This document shows, one piece after another, positions 9,693 through 23,283 of a stretch of 64,000 nt of DNA. The position numbers and the translations under genes were made by a program. This stretch comes from Clusia tigrina (lineage: Eukaryota; Arthropoda; Insecta; Diptera; Clusiidae). The first letter of the stretch is position 1. Every line of letters begins with the position of its first letter. The stretch lies in contig OV050030.1 in assembly GCA_920105625.2 (NCBI GenBank), positions 114,310,814 through 114,374,813 on the forward strand. The letters run 5' to 3'. A model generated the notes under the pieces. The model saw nothing but the letters and a program-made list of their open reading frames with translations, was not told where the DNA came from and made no database searches.

Positions 9693-10150
9693 CAAGATGC
9701 TTGGCATGAGCCGAACGATATGCCAACATCATCAGCAACCTCTCTGATAGTGATTCGACGATTATCCAAAATCATTTTCTTCACTGCGTCAATGTTTTCA
9801 TCGATTGTTGACGTGCTCGGGCGACCAGGACGAGCATCGTCATTGACATCTTTTCAGCCTTCCTTAAACCGGTTATACCACAATTGAACTTGTGTTCTGC
9901 TCAAAGTAGACACGCCAAAGGCCACAGTCAACATTTCAATTGTCCTTGCGCATTTAATTTCATTTTTTACACAAAACTGAATACAGTTTCTTTGATCCAT
10001 TTTTTCGAATAGTACAAAATCGAAGAGCACACCAAAACAAGACTAACCTTTTTATCTGTCAAAAACAAACTGACAATCCAGAATGGTTGGTATTGCCAAC
10101 ATATATAACAGACATGTGTACCAACATAAAAAAAATGCGAACATCGAACA
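9693..10150 (-). pseudogene. Mariner transposase N-terminal half (minus strand) with 5' UTR
   Basis: From an ATG at 10000 the minus strand reads MDQRNCIQF, then a helix-turn-helix region and NRRITIREVADDVGISFGSC, ending at about 9693. One in-frame TGA lies near 9860, where an Arg codon is usual. The next residues of the family are found at 9284-9365 on the other strand, so the gene was broken at this point and one half inverted. 10001-10150 is probably the 5' UTR and terminal region; I could not define the terminal repeat. Confidence 0.75.
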
Positions 10151-10197
10151 TACGTAACTCACGAAAAGATGAAAATAACGGTTATCTTTTGATCACA

Positions 10198-11093
10198 CCT
10201 CGTACTGCATTTTGATGACGGGGTTTCTTTGCAATTTACGTTCGATGGCGTAAAAGCGTTGTAATGCGATAGCTTTCGAGTCTCCAAGAGGGCTTGCGTT
10301 ATCAACGAAAGGCAAACGCACAATGAACTGTCCATTCGCTGCTCGACACACAGTTTGGTTGAAAAATGCTTCCGCAATTTCTTTCTATCGCTGTTAGCGG
10401 CGGGCTGTTGGTGTCAAATTCCTCTAGCTGCCAGAAAAGCTCGAGCTGTTGGGTTAATGATTCATTTTCATTCGGAACTCCAATACCGCAGAACGTAGTC
10501 TCAGCTGTTGATGGAATTGTGATGTGTCCACCAAGCACCCATCCGAACACGGTGTTTTGCAATATGGGGAGTCCAGTTCTCAATTTGATTTGGATGACTA
10601 CTAGCAATTCCAGATGACATTCGTTGCCTATAAGAATGTCAATTGGACCTGATTGATTAAACTCCGGATCAGCCAATTGAATATTTTTAGGAATAGGCCA
10701 GGCTGTCACGTCGAAACTCTGTGTTGGCAGTGGATGTGGAATTTTTCGCAGTATGACAACCTCAATTCGGGCTGAGTAACTAGTCAATCGTGACTCAAGT
10801 TTAATGTTGGCTCGGTGAGTAGCGCGTTGTTGAATTTCCCCAATTCCATCAAAGTACTGCGGATTGTATTGTGTTGGTAATCCGAGCTTCTTTGCCAACC
10901 TGTCCGTAATGTAGTTTGTCTGCGAACCGCCGTCCAAAATTGCACGGCATTGAAATTCATTGCCACAGAAGTCATTGACTTTTAAGACGACAGTGCTCAA
11001 CAGCACATGTTTCACGCCCGCACGATTGACCGGGGACACTAATGAAGTGGTGAGTGGTTTTTCTATGGCACCTGTATAGCTATGTAACTCCAC
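10198..11093 (-). pseudogene. BEL protease and start of RT, copy I, truncated
   Basis: The frame is open from the protease (about 11093) to 10302. It includes the retropepsin-like CRAILDGGSQTNYI motif, in which the usual DSG reads DGG as is common in BEL proteases, and the downstream PIDILIGNE and GLPILQNTVFGWVLGG block. Copy I ends at about 10198 with the first residues of the RT linker, where mariner-related sequence takes over. The rest of pol is missing. Its counterpart in copy II is 18191-18982. Confidence 0.8.
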
Positions 11094-11104
11094 GGTAGGC
11101 TCAC

Positions 11105-12751
11105 TTACGAATGTTGTGAGTGTCTGAGATGACCCTTGACTGGACTGACCCGAGTTATTGGATGGGCTTTAGCTAGCTGTTGATCAAAATGCACTAATGA
11201 GTTGTGCTTCTTGTTGCATTTGGTGCATCCTCTCATTGAACAAGTTTTCGATGTGTGACCATTTTTCATACAATTCGCACATAACTTGTGTTGTTTAATT
11301 ATATCAAAACGCTGATGCGGCGTTTTCGCCAAGAATTGTGCGCATGCAAAAAGTTGGTGATTGCCGTTGCATACGAGGCAGCCCGTTGCGGCCTTGGTTG
11401 CTGAGAATAGCGTTGAATGATACTTCACGCTTGTAGGTTTATTGTTGATAATTTTGTGTTATTGTTCTCGGTCTTCACATGATTGAAAACGTTTTTCTAA
11501 GAATTGCAATAGGCGGTGAATGGGTTGGAAATCCTGAGGCTGATCTAGCGTCAGTTCATACTCGGATCTTGACGTTTTATCTAACTTCTGCAATAAAAGA
11601 TACTCCAAAATTGTATGGAAGTTATCTACGGGAACTCTTTGGCTTTTTAACGCGTAAATGCGTTCCTTGGCTGCATCGTGTAAAGTTTTAAGCGTTGAGC
11701 CCATTTCACTGCTAGCATTCTTTATATTAAACAGCTTGCTATAGATAGTTTTAACCAATTTGCGTTTAATGTTAAACCTATCTCACAAGATTTGCCATGC
11801 TGCGTCATAGTTTTCCTCGCATGCTGGCAAGTGACCGATGAGTGCTTTAGCTTCTCCGGTTACGTTGGCAGCGAAGTAAAACATTTTTTGTGTGTTGCTT
11901 ATTGGCTGAGTATGTATCATCTTAACATACAAATCGCGAAATGGTATCCACGTTGAATAGCTACCGTCAAAAACCGGCAAGGTAACTCAGGGCAAATGCA
12001 CATTTAATGCCTGTGGTATGGTGTGGATTGGCGTGGAGTTGCTCGGTGTACTGACTGGAATATGTTGTCGTAACTTAATGAGTACGTTTTGAAGCGCATC
12101 TACGATCTCGTAGAATTTGTCCGCATCATAACCATCAATTTCCGCCAGGTTTGTTCGTTGCCATATCCATTGGTTATTTTGCACAAGATTATCGTGGTAA
12201 CGTATCAATAGTTTTGTTTTGATATCATAGTACACTGGTGGATGTGACTGAGCAGTTTCCGAGTGCACATCCCCAATGACTCGAGAAATTGCACGCACCA
12301 ACGCCTTCTGCTGACGTACTAGGGCTAAGAGTCCATCGCCTTCTTGATGGCTGATTCGCGGTGTGCTGTCCTTGCGGTTAGAGCCTCCTTGATGGACGTG
12401 GAAGGGAACTTCAAGTTGCACTGGCGTTTTCCGCATCTCTCCTTCCTCATTGATGATGTGCTGTAATTTGGTGAACAGCCAGTCGTAGAGGTTTCCTACG
12501 TTGGCTCTATAATCCTGTTTGAAGTACTCATGATTAACTACGTTCAGCTCGGGTACGAAATGATTTTGATGTTCGAACGTAGACCATGCTTCCTTCAGAG
12601 TCTTCATGCGTTTACTGGCATATTCGATGGTTTTACGGTCTTGTGGATCCTTCTTAAAGTTGCTCACCATTTGCTCTATTGCCGAGCCCAATTCATACTG
12701 TGCCCTGGTCAACTTGTCCAACTGCTCAATTGTTTCTTGGTGATGCGCCAT
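11105..12751 (-). pseudogene. BEL gag, copy I, three stops
   Basis: Gag starts at an ATG at 12751, 8 bases past the primer site. Order: coiled-coil-rich N-terminus, then the BEL gag core (VFDGSYSTWIPFRDL near 11970), then fingers CLVCNGNHQLFAC and CANCMKNGHTSKTC. In-frame stops lie at 11987, 11783 and 11459; at these sites copy II has Lys, Arg and Gln or Pro codons, so each is a private mutation of copy I. A frameshift near 11165, shared with copy II, separates the fingers from the protease frame. Gag would form the particle. It is inactive here. Confidence 0.85.
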
Positions 12752-12758
12752 CCTTCTT

Positions 12759-12776
12759 ATCTCGCCGGGGCCTCCA
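12759..12776 (-). promoter_or_regulatory. Primer-binding site of BEL copy I
   Basis: TGGAGGCCCCGGCGAGAT on the minus strand starts three bases after the LTR end, the position of a tRNA primer-binding site. I do not assign the tRNA. Confidence 0.6.
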
Positions 12777-12779
12777 AAA

Positions 12780-13276
12780 TGTTTCTGTTCCGTTTAGTTG
12801 GTTTACTAGTCGGTTGCCGATTCCTTGGGTGCAATACCGAAGGATCGTGATGATGACTTCAAGTGCAATACTGATTATCTCTTTGGGTACAGTACCGAAA
12901 GAGTGTTGTTGATAATCAAGTAGTAATTTTGAATTAACTTTGTGGTTGAAATTGGCGACAAAGAAAACACTGTTGAATGGTTGACTTCAAAAGTATATCT
13001 CAATATTTATTTATTAATTGATTGAATTTATATTATAATTTTGATTATGCTACAGAATTAAATATATTTGTGGTGTTTGCAATTATGTGCAAGGGACCAG
13101 CGTTTGTGCATACTTGGGGCAAATTAATACTTTAGACCGCACGTGTACGGAAATGCTGATGAGGCTTCACACGCTGTATATCCGTTCATCAGGTGTACTG
13201 CTTATTCAGCGTGCAAGAGCAGGCATTGGTAATGGGAATTGCTGATTGGACTTTTGCATTGGAGCAGGTACAAATA
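12780..13276 (-). repeat. Shared BEL LTR
   Basis: The minus-strand sequence starts TATTTGTACC (TG probably mutated to TA) right after a GGCGGGAGGA polypurine tract (13286-13277) and ends CAGAAACA just before the primer site. At about 497 bp it serves as 3' LTR of copy II and 5' LTR of copy I. There is no second LTR at either outer end of the array. Confidence 0.75.
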
Positions 13277-13377
13277 TCCTCCCGCCTGTTGAGCATATTC
13301 TCAACCTAGAATTATATGCTGTTTGCGCGAACCCATACTCGAAAATCTGGAGCTCGTCGCCTCTTTTGTTTCGAATA

Positions 13378-15028
13378 TCACTGGTAAGAGATCCAGATAA
13401 GACAGACCAAGGTGATGAGCAAACTGATATATCCGATGCTGAATTGATGGACTTCACGGCTCTTAGGCGGTAGATCCATTAGCTCATAGTTTTGCAATTG
13501 TTGCACATGTTCATGTACTTGAATATCGTCCGTCAAATTGAACTGTTGTTCTAATGAGTGTGTTGCAGCCTTGATATAATCTGCGATCAACTCAGTTAGA
13601 TTCACTTTCTATATGATCGTGCTGGTGACTTTTGATCTCCTTATGTCCGATGTTCCATTATGGTTGTATACTCATCTCTAATGGTGCATCCTTGTGTCAA
13701 GGCTAACGTTCCTATTCCCTGCAGTAATTCTGTAAGGATGTCTGAAACGCAGATGACGCTGATTGTACGAGCTGGCTGTGCGATGTAGATCCATGAGTTT
13801 TCTTTAAGTAATGGAATCCATTGAGGTGAGTCGTGTGTGCGATGAACCTTGCAGCTATTTGGGTTTGGAGTTTGACATAATATTTCCATTTCACATAGTC
13901 TATTGGTTGATGTAATGCGATGTGTTGGATATAATTGCTTGCATACATGCATATTAGAATTGACTGCAGTGCATGTTGACAATTCTCCTGCTGATAATGA
14001 ATAATATTTGTTTCGATGTAGATTAGTGACTATATACTCGATTGTCCCATCCAAGATGAAATTCCAGTGCCTCCCAAAATAGGTAGTCGAGTCACATATA
14101 ACAATTCGAATGGTTCTTGATTAGTCAATGGTAACTTAAGACGCACAATCATCTCAGTTGACGTGATGCGTGCTTCCACAGAGATGAGTTTAAGGATTTC
14201 AATGGTATTCTTGCTGGGAACTTGTAACGTTGGTGGGAGATGGTCATTGATTGGTCTCAGTTGTTGTTACAGCTGAGATGGATACAGCAGAAGAGGATTG
14301 AGCTGTCCGTAATGTATGTCCGTCAGTACGTCTAAAAAAAGCTCTTGATTTCGTTGGTAGTCCTGCCTAACCATAAGTACTCTACCGGACATTGCATTAA
14401 ACATTTCGGCTATTGCATGTTGGGATTCTGACTTTGTGACGTAGTCCTGCTGGCTATATAACTATTTTAGTTGCTTGTGTAGTTGTTGAATTTGATCGTC
14501 AGATTTCTTTAAAATATTGCTAGTGGAGTCAATTGCCGATGTTTGGATTCGAATTAGAAGCAGAAGATGTTCTTCGTTGCGAGATATGCCGTTTATCGTT
14601 GCAGGCATTTCTTTAGCATAGTTGGAGTCCATAATTCCAAACAACGCATTAGACAAGCTTCCAACAATTGCTAATGGAGCGTCTCGCCGTTGACGATGGA
14701 TTTGTTCGTCGTATTGTAAGTACTCATCATCTTGTTGGATTAGCTGCCATTCAGTACGGAACTGGTCCACAGTTTTCCCACAATTAATTGTACCGCTTTG
14801 GATACGTGAACATGCTAGCTGCATTGCTTTTATTCCTTGCATTATGTTGTTGCGCTCAAGCCAGTATTGGGACATATTGTAATACACAATTATATTCCAA
14901 TCTGTTGTTGTTAAGTAAGTCAGACCCATTTTTTCGAAATAGAGTCCGGTTTGACTTCCGAAAGGCTCTTTTGTAATGGGGTCATCACCTGCTACTAGAG
15001 CCATTAGAAAGCACATGCATAGCAACAA
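13378..15028 (-). pseudogene. BEL env-like gene, broken
   Basis: The first part (15028-14462) begins with a hydrophobic signal-peptide-like segment, then an ectodomain with Cys residues and an RQRRDA furin-type site near 14690 followed by a hydrophobic stretch, then a helical region. Further parts lie at 14054-13641 and 13605-13378, the last ending in a hydrophobic segment with ISLLITLVCLIWI-like character, a plausible membrane anchor. This layout resembles the env-like proteins of roo-type BEL elements. Frames change at about 14460 and 13640 with stops between, so it is not functional. It overlaps the end of the pol frame by about 25 bases. Confidence 0.7.
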
Positions 15029-16605
15029 TACTGACGTCTTCGCTTAGCTGGTGTATGACTTATGCCGTCGTTGACATTTGTGGCTTCTTCTACTGGAGCT
15101 GGATGCTTATCAGGTTGTTTTACTGGATTACTTTCGGTAGACATGGGTAATGGCGCGAGTAAATGGACGCCTCTTCTGGTGAGGCCTGTTGAAGTTCGAA
15201 TTTCCGCTACTCGCACTAGGCCGTCAGCACCAGGAAATGTTTGAGTTACTCGACCAAGCCGCCATTTAATAACTGGCAAGCTATCCTTCTTCATTAATAC
15301 CATTGTGCCAGGCTGTAAATTCTGACTCATGGTCTTCCATTTGTAGCGATGCTGGAGTTGGTTTAGATACTCCTTACTCCACCGACTCCAAAATTCCTGT
15401 CTCAACCTTGTGACTAAGTCCCACTGCTTCAGTAAATTTATGTTCAGATTCTCAGTGGGCTGGTCGACAACACTTGTCAATGGTGCACCTGTTAACAAAT
15501 GACCTGGAGTTAATGCTGCGTAATCGTGTGGATCATCTGACATAGGAGTCAGCGGCCGCGAGTTAAGAATGGCTTCTATTTCAACCATAACTGTCTCTAA
15601 CTCTTCGTATGTTAATCGGGCATTGGACAAATTTTTGTAAAATAGATTATTTGCCGATTTAACCGCTGCTTCCCATAAGCCGCCAAAATGTGGCCATCTA
15701 GCAGGTGCGAAATGAAAATCGATTCCGTTGTGTGCGCAGAATTTCATCAGCTGTGATTTGGTATCTACGTTGTGGATGATGTCCGCAATCTGTCTCAATT
15801 GATTTCGTGCTCCTACGAAATTAGTCGCGTTGTCACAATGCATATGCCGACAGTTCCCTCTTCGGCTCACAAACCTCTTCAAGGCTCCGATAAATGCGTT
15901 GGTCGCAAGGTTGCTTACCACTTCAATGTGTACGGCCTTACTTGCAAAGCAACAAAATATCGCCACATAACACTTTTGTGGCGTCTTTCCCCTTTGATTG
16001 TAATGAAATTTAAATGGCCCACAAAAATCGACTCCTGCGTGAGTGAAAGGTTTATTTGGTTGAACCCGTGATGCAGGTAACTGTCCCATGAGTTGCTGCA
16101 ATAGTTTCGGCATAGCTTTAGTGCAAGATACACAGTTTTTCACGATTGATCTGGCTATTGTTTTTGCATTAACCGGCCAATAAGCTTCCCGTGTCGCTGC
16201 TACTATACCGGCTGGGCCAACATGCTTGTTATCAATGTGGATGTTTGTCATCAATATTTTAGTTATATCACTCCGATATGGCAATAGGGCTTGGTATTTT
16301 GCTTCATGCGATAGGGCTGAATTTGCTAGTCGTCCTCCTAAACGCATAATGTCGTCTTTATCCAGAAATAGTGTAAGATCACCCATCCCCCTTCCAACTG
16401 GTTTGTTGTGCTTGAGAAGTTTATATTCAGAATTGAATGCTTGTCTCTGCAGGTCCTTGATTATAGTCTGCGTAGCACCTTCAATTTCTTCTGCGTCGAG
16501 GTCGATGGATTTTTGAACTGGCACATTACGACAATTTTTAATGAATCGAAGTGCATATGCGGTGACTCGTTGAAAATGAGTCCATGAATTTCGATGGTCA
16601 ATCAT
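15004..16605 (-). CDS. BEL integrase region, open, copy II
   Basis: This 533-codon open frame is the C-terminal part of pol. It inserts the cDNA. The HHCC zinc domain is visible (H near HIDNKHVGPAG, CVSC near residue 160). The catalytic residues sit in GVDFCGPF, HCDNATNFVGA and HFGGLWEAAVKS, a D,D,E set, followed by the ILNSRPLTP motif. It ends in a basic tail at 15004. Within the array it lacks a linked intact RT, because frames break at 16605-16801 and 17433-17467, so it is a preserved domain of a dead pol. Confidence 0.85.
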   Translation of the reverse strand: MIDHRNSWTHFQRVTAYALRFIKNCRNVPVQKSIDLDAEEIEGATQTIIKDLQRQAFNSEYKLLKHNKPVGRGMGDLTLFLDKDDIMRLGGRLANSALSHEAKYQALLPYRSDITKILMTNIHIDNKHVGPAGIVAATREAYWPVNAKTIARSIVKNCVSCTKAMPKLLQQLMGQLPASRVQPNKPFTHAGVDFCGPFKFHYNQRGKTPQKCYVAIFCCFASKAVHIEVVSNLATNAFIGALKRFVSRRGNCRHMHCDNATNFVGARNQLRQIADIIHNVDTKSQLMKFCAHNGIDFHFAPARWPHFGGLWEAAVKSANNLFYKNLSNARLTYEELETVMVEIEAILNSRPLTPMSDDPHDYAALTPGHLLTGAPLTSVVDQPTENLNINLLKQWDLVTRLRQEFWSRWSKEYLNQLQHRYKWKTMSQNLQPGTMVLMKKDSLPVIKWRLGRVTQTFPGADGLVRVAEIRTSTGLTRRGVHLLAPLPMSTESNPVKQPDKHPAPVEEATNVNDGISHTPAKRRRQYCCYACAF

Positions 16606-16800
16606 TGAAGTAAACGACGGAATCTGTCACGTAGTAAGACATACCTCTGTCTCTTCTCTAATTCTGTGGTTGAAGTGGCTGATGCCGCTGGTCACGATGA
16701 CGGTGGTTCGTATAGACACAGTGGTCCATAAAACAACATGCCTTGTTGTTTGAATTGACCCGGGTTGATGCCTCGTGAGATCATGTCTGCCGGGTTTTTG

Positions 16801-18240
16801 TCAGTAGGTACGTGACCCCGTTGTTGCTTCACCGTTACTTCTTGTATAGCTGTCACTCGATTTGCCAAAAAGTGTGATAGGAAGACGAACTGCAGAGTTC
16901 CAGGCTAGCGTCACTTCAGAGTCAGACCACAGAAAGCATTCGCCTGTCCATTGTTGAATATGCTTCACCCTGTCCAATAAGTGGGCTGCTAACCGTGCAG
17001 CACAGAGCTCCAGCCGAGGTAGCGTTTGTTGTTTTGGTGATGTAGTCTTTGCTCTAGAACATAACAGCTGAACGCTCACAGATCCATCTGTTTTTATCGA
17101 CCTTGTATAAATAACAGCTCCATATGCCTGCTCGGATGAATCTGCAAAAGCGTGTAATTCTCTCTGATGCACATTGTTCTTTGTGGTGGGAAATACGTAG
17201 CGTGGAATTTGCAAGTTCTCAAGTTCCTGGATGTTTTCTCTAAACTGGCTCCAGAAGGTATGAAAGTCCATAGGTAGTGCTTCGTCCCAGCTTAATTTTA
17301 GACGCCACAGTAATTTCATGAATATTTTTGCACATGAGACAACTGGTGACAAAAAACCTAATGGGTCGAAGATATGCGCGATGTCCGACAGTACTTGGCG
17401 ATTCGCTATAAAATTATCGTTGTCAAAATTCAATTGAATTGCTCGATCCTCTGCGTTGATGTTAGTTTACAGTATTTTATTACTTGCACACCATTTCCTC
17501 AACTTAAAACCTGCAGACTTGGTGAGGGAGTTCAATTCCTCCTGTACGCGCAAGGCTTCTGCTAACATATCGGCTCCACTCATAACGTCATCCACATCAA
17601 AATCTCGTTGTAAGCATCTGGAGCCGTGCGGATATTGTGTGCTATGTTCCTTGGCTAATATGCGTAGATATTTTATCGCCAAATATGGTGCCGATGTGAC
17701 TCCATAAGTCACTGTGTTTAATTGGTAACTTTTCAGATGTTCGCTTGGCGTGTTCCTCCACAGGATTAGTTGATGCTTGCGGTTAGCTTCGTTCACGATC
17801 ATTTGTCTGTACATTTTCTCGATATCCGTTGTGAAAACATATATGCGTACTCGAAATCTCAAAATAACCGCAAATAAGTCTTCTTGAAGTTTTGGACCTG
17901 GTAGTAGCACAATGTTCAATGATACATTTGTTGACGTCTTTCTTGATGCGTCAAACACGACACGCAACTTTGTGGTGGTACTGTCTGGCTTCAGAACGCA
18001 GTGGTGAGGTAAGAAGTTGTGGGGTTGGTTTATGCATCTGCTAACTTCTTCCATGTGACCTAGCCGCAGGTATTCCTCCATGAAGGCCGTATACTGCATT
18101 TTGATGACGGGGTTTCTTTGCAATTTCCGTTCGATAGCGTAAAAGCGTTGTAATGCGATAGCTTTCGAGTCTCCAAGAGGGCTTGCGTTATCAACTAAAG
18201 GCAAGCACACAATGAACTGTCCGTTCGCTGCTCGACACAC
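16801..18240 (-). pseudogene. BEL reverse transcriptase and RNase H, copy II, frameshifted
   Basis: RT runs from 18240 to 17467 with LRVVFDASRKT, DIEKMYRQM and FDVDDVMSGAD (the catalytic DD pair of BEL RTs). After a frame break near 17460 the frame 17433-16801 continues with SDIFDPLGFLSP-type residues (read as IFDPLGFLSPV) and RNase H motifs HAFADSSEQAYGA, LPRLELCAA and LWSDSEVTLAW. A second break before 16605 separates it from integrase. The usual order protease-RT-RNase H-integrase is kept. Confidence 0.85.
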
Positions 18241-20048
18241 AGTTTGGTTGAAAAATGCTTGCGCAAGTTCTTTCTATCGCTGTTAGCGGGGGGCTGTTGG
18301 TGTCAAATTCTTCTAGCTGCCAGAAACGCTCGAGCTGTTGGGTTAATGATTCATCTTCATTCGTAACTCCAATACCGCAGAACGTAGTCTCAGCTGTTGA
18401 TGGAATTGTGATGTGTCCACTAAGCACCTATCCGAACACGGTGTTTTGCAATATGGGGAGTCCAGTTCTCAATTTGATTTGGATGACTACTAGCAATTCC
18501 AGATGACATTCGTTGCCTATAAGAATGTCAATTGGACCTGATTGATTAAATTCCGGATCAGCCAATTGAATATTTTTAGGAATAGGCCAGGTTGTCACGT
18601 CGAAACTCTGTGTTGGCAGTGGATGTGTAATTTTTCGCAGTATGACAACCTCAATTCGGGCTGAGTAACTAGTCAATCGTGACTCAAGTTTAATGTTGGC
18701 TCGGTGAGTAGCGCGTTGTTGAATTTCCCCAATTCCATCAAAGTACTGCGGATTGTATTGTGTTGGTAATCCGAGCTTCTTTGCCAACCTGTCCGTAATG
18801 TAGTTTGTCTGCGAACCGCCGTCCAAAATTGCACGGCATTGAAATTCATTGCCACAGAAGTCATTGACTTTTAAGACGACAGTGCTCAACAGCACATGTT
18901 TCACGCCCGCACGATTGACCGGGGACACTAATGAAGTGGTGAGTGGTTTTTCTATGGCACCTGTATAGCTATGTAACTCCACGGTAGGCTCACTTACGAA
19001 TGTTGTGAGTGTCTGAGATGACCCTTGACTGGACTGACCCGAGTTATTGGATGGGCTTTAGCTAGCTGTTGATCAAAATGAACTAATGGGTTGTGCTTCT
19101 TGTTGCATTTGGTGCAACCTCTCATTGAACAAGTTTTCGATGTATGACCATTTTTCATACAATTCGCACATAACTTGTGTTGTTTAATTATATCAAAACG
19201 CTGATGCGGCGTTTTCGCCAAGAATTGTGCGCATGCAAAAAGTTGGTGATTACCTTTGCATACGAGGCAGCCCGTTGCTGCCTTGGTTGCTGAGACTAGC
19301 GTTGAATGATACTTCGAGTTTGTCGATTTATTATTGATAATTTTGTGTTGTGGTTCTCGGTCTTCACATGATTGAAAACGTTTTTCTAAGAATTTCAATA
19401 GGCGGTCAATGGGTTGGAAATCCTGAGGCTGATCTAGCGTCAGTTCATACTCGGATCTTGACGTTTTATCTAACTTCTGCAATAAAAGATACTCCAAAAT
19501 TGTATGGAAGTTATCTACGGGAACTCTTTGGCTTTTTAACGCGTAAATGCATTCCTTGGCTGCATCGTGTATAATTTTAAGCGTTGAGCCCATTTCACTG
19601 CTAGCATTCTTTATATTAAACAGCTTGCTATAGATAATTTTAACCAATTTGCGTTTATTGCTAAACCTATCGCGCAAGATTTACCAGGCTGCGTCATAGT
19701 TTTCCTCGCATGCTGGCAAGTGACCGATGAGTGCTTTAGCTTCTCGGTTACGTTGGCAGCCAAGTAAAACATTTTTTGTGTGTTGATTATTGGCTGAGTA
19801 TGTATCATCACATTCAAATCGCGAAATGGTATCCACGTTGAATAGCTACCGTCAAAAACTGGCAAGGTAACTTTAGGCAAATGCACATTTAATGCCTGTG
19901 GTATGGTGTGGATTGGCGTGGAGTTGCTAGGTGTAATGACTGGAATATGTTGTCGTAACTTAATGAGTACGTATTGAAGCGCATCTTCGGTCTCGTAGAA
20001 TTTGTCCGCATCATAACCATCAATTTCCGCCAGGTTTGTTCATTGCGA
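18191..20048 (-). pseudogene. BEL gag (C-terminal) and protease, copy II
   Basis: The gag core (19886-19611), the finger region (19677-18994) and protease (18982-18191) correspond to 11980-10302 of copy I at about 98 % identity. Private defects include a TAA in the core near 19680 and a small deletion near 19740. The shared frameshift sits near 19054. The 5' end is cut at about 20048, so the gag N-terminus and the 5' LTR are missing. Confidence 0.85.
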
Positions 20049-20198
20049 TTCCTACGATGCCGTAAAATGAATTCCCGAAGTCTCGGTATTGCACCGGATA
20101 AGCATGCATGCCGGCAGACGCTTTCAGCATATTGCCAGGCCACCAGCTTGTTAACCTAGAAATACATATACATATTCATATACATTGATATATATGCG
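20049..20198. other. Short unassigned spacer
   Basis: This spacer lies between the truncated BEL copy and a TA microsatellite. I recognise nothing in it. Confidence 0.5.
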
Positions 20199-20815
<617 letters not shown>

Positions 20816-20894
<79 letters not shown>

Positions 20895-20912
20895 GAGTAT
20901 ATATATATATAT
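20816..20912. repeat. (TA)n microsatellite with TACGAGTA interruption
   Basis: About 45 TA units broken once by ATACGAGTAT near 20893. It continues the tract at 20199-20330. Confidence 0.95.
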
Positions 20913-20929
20913 GTATAAATATATAAGTT

Positions 20930-22361
<1,432 letters not shown>

Positions 22362-22368
22362 GATATAT

Positions 22369-23035
22369 GCGAGGGCGGATTGATATTGAAGCTACCTAAG
22401 TAGGAAAAAAACATTTTTTTTTTTCAAAAACCATTTATTTATCAACATAGTCTCCCTTTACTTCGACACGAGCTGTAAGCCGCAGTTGCTAGTGCTCCTC
22501 TTACAAATTGTACACTAATTAATTTTTGTACAAATTATAATAATAATAATAATACTTCGACACACTTAGTAAGACGATATTCTAACTTTTTTATACCATC
22601 TGAATAATACGATTTCGGGAACCCCTTAAAATACGCATTAGTTTCGGTAATCACTTGTTCGTTTGAGATGAATCTTTTTCCTGCGAGACATTTTTTTAAG
22701 TTTGGAAACTGGAAAAAGTCACTAGGAGCTAAATCTGGACTATAAGGTGGATGATTAACCAATTCGAAGTGTATTTCACGTAATTTAAGTATCGTATTTA
22801 ATGCTGTGTGAACCGGTGCGTTGTCTTGAGGAAAGAGCATTTTTTTCTTCTTTAAATGTGGTCGTTTTTCCTTGATTTCATGAATCAATTGATCCAATAA
22901 TGCACGATAATACTTTCCTGTGATTGTGGATCCTTTTTCAAGATAATCGATGAGCAATATTCCGTGTGCATCCCAAAATACAGTGGCCATAACCTTGCCA
23001 GCCGATTTCACTACCTTCGCCTTCTTCGGAGCACT
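22369..23035 (-). pseudogene. Mellifera-type mariner, C-terminal half of transposase
   Basis: The minus strand encodes residues from AGKVMATVFWDAHG (second catalytic region) through FPQDNAPVHT and HPPYSPDLAPSDFF to 22535. The spacing from DNAPVH to APSD fits the D34D of mariner. The left end carries GAGGGCGGATTGATA, similar to ends of mellifera-type mariners, next to the TA tract. The 5' half, including the DNA-binding domain and first Asp, is missing at 23035, where an LTR fragment starts. Confidence 0.8.
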
Positions 23036-23283
23036 TCATTCTGTCTACTTTTGTTTATGTGTTCCAAGGAGAGTCGGTTAACCCCATAAACTCCTGGCTC
23101 GGTGTCTGTTGCGTATGTGCTCCAAGGAGAGTCGGTTAAAACCATAAACTCCTGGTTCTATCTACGTTTGTTTATGTGTTCCTTCTGTTTGTTGTTGTCC
23201 TGAGAATTTGTCCTTTGGCGACCTTGAATATTGTTTTGTTATTGTTGACATTTGCCCTTCGTTCACCTTTACAGCTTTGCGCT
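23036..23283 (-). repeat. Truncated LTR of the gag-protease element (left end of array)
   Basis: This segment holds two units of the ~61 bp minisatellite (23043-23180) and the TTTGTCCTTTGGCGACCTT block, both found in the LTRs at 25470-26559 and 29375-30187. It joins abruptly to internal sequence at 23283, where the LTR should continue, and to a mariner at 23035. Only the middle of the LTR is left. Confidence 0.8.

Larger units (their letters stand above)
10198..20048 (-). mobile_element. BEL/Pao head-to-tail array sharing one LTR
   Basis: Read on the minus strand: a 5'-truncated internal region (20048-13277), one LTR (13276-12780), then a second internal region (12779-10198) truncated at the start of the RT. 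The overlapping gag-protease portions are about 98 % identical by eye, with a constant offset of 7,889 bases, which equals one element length (LTR plus internal). Both share the same frameshift near the gag-protease border (about 11165 and 19054), so duplication followed decay. The element is an env-bearing, roo-like BEL. Confidence 0.85.
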
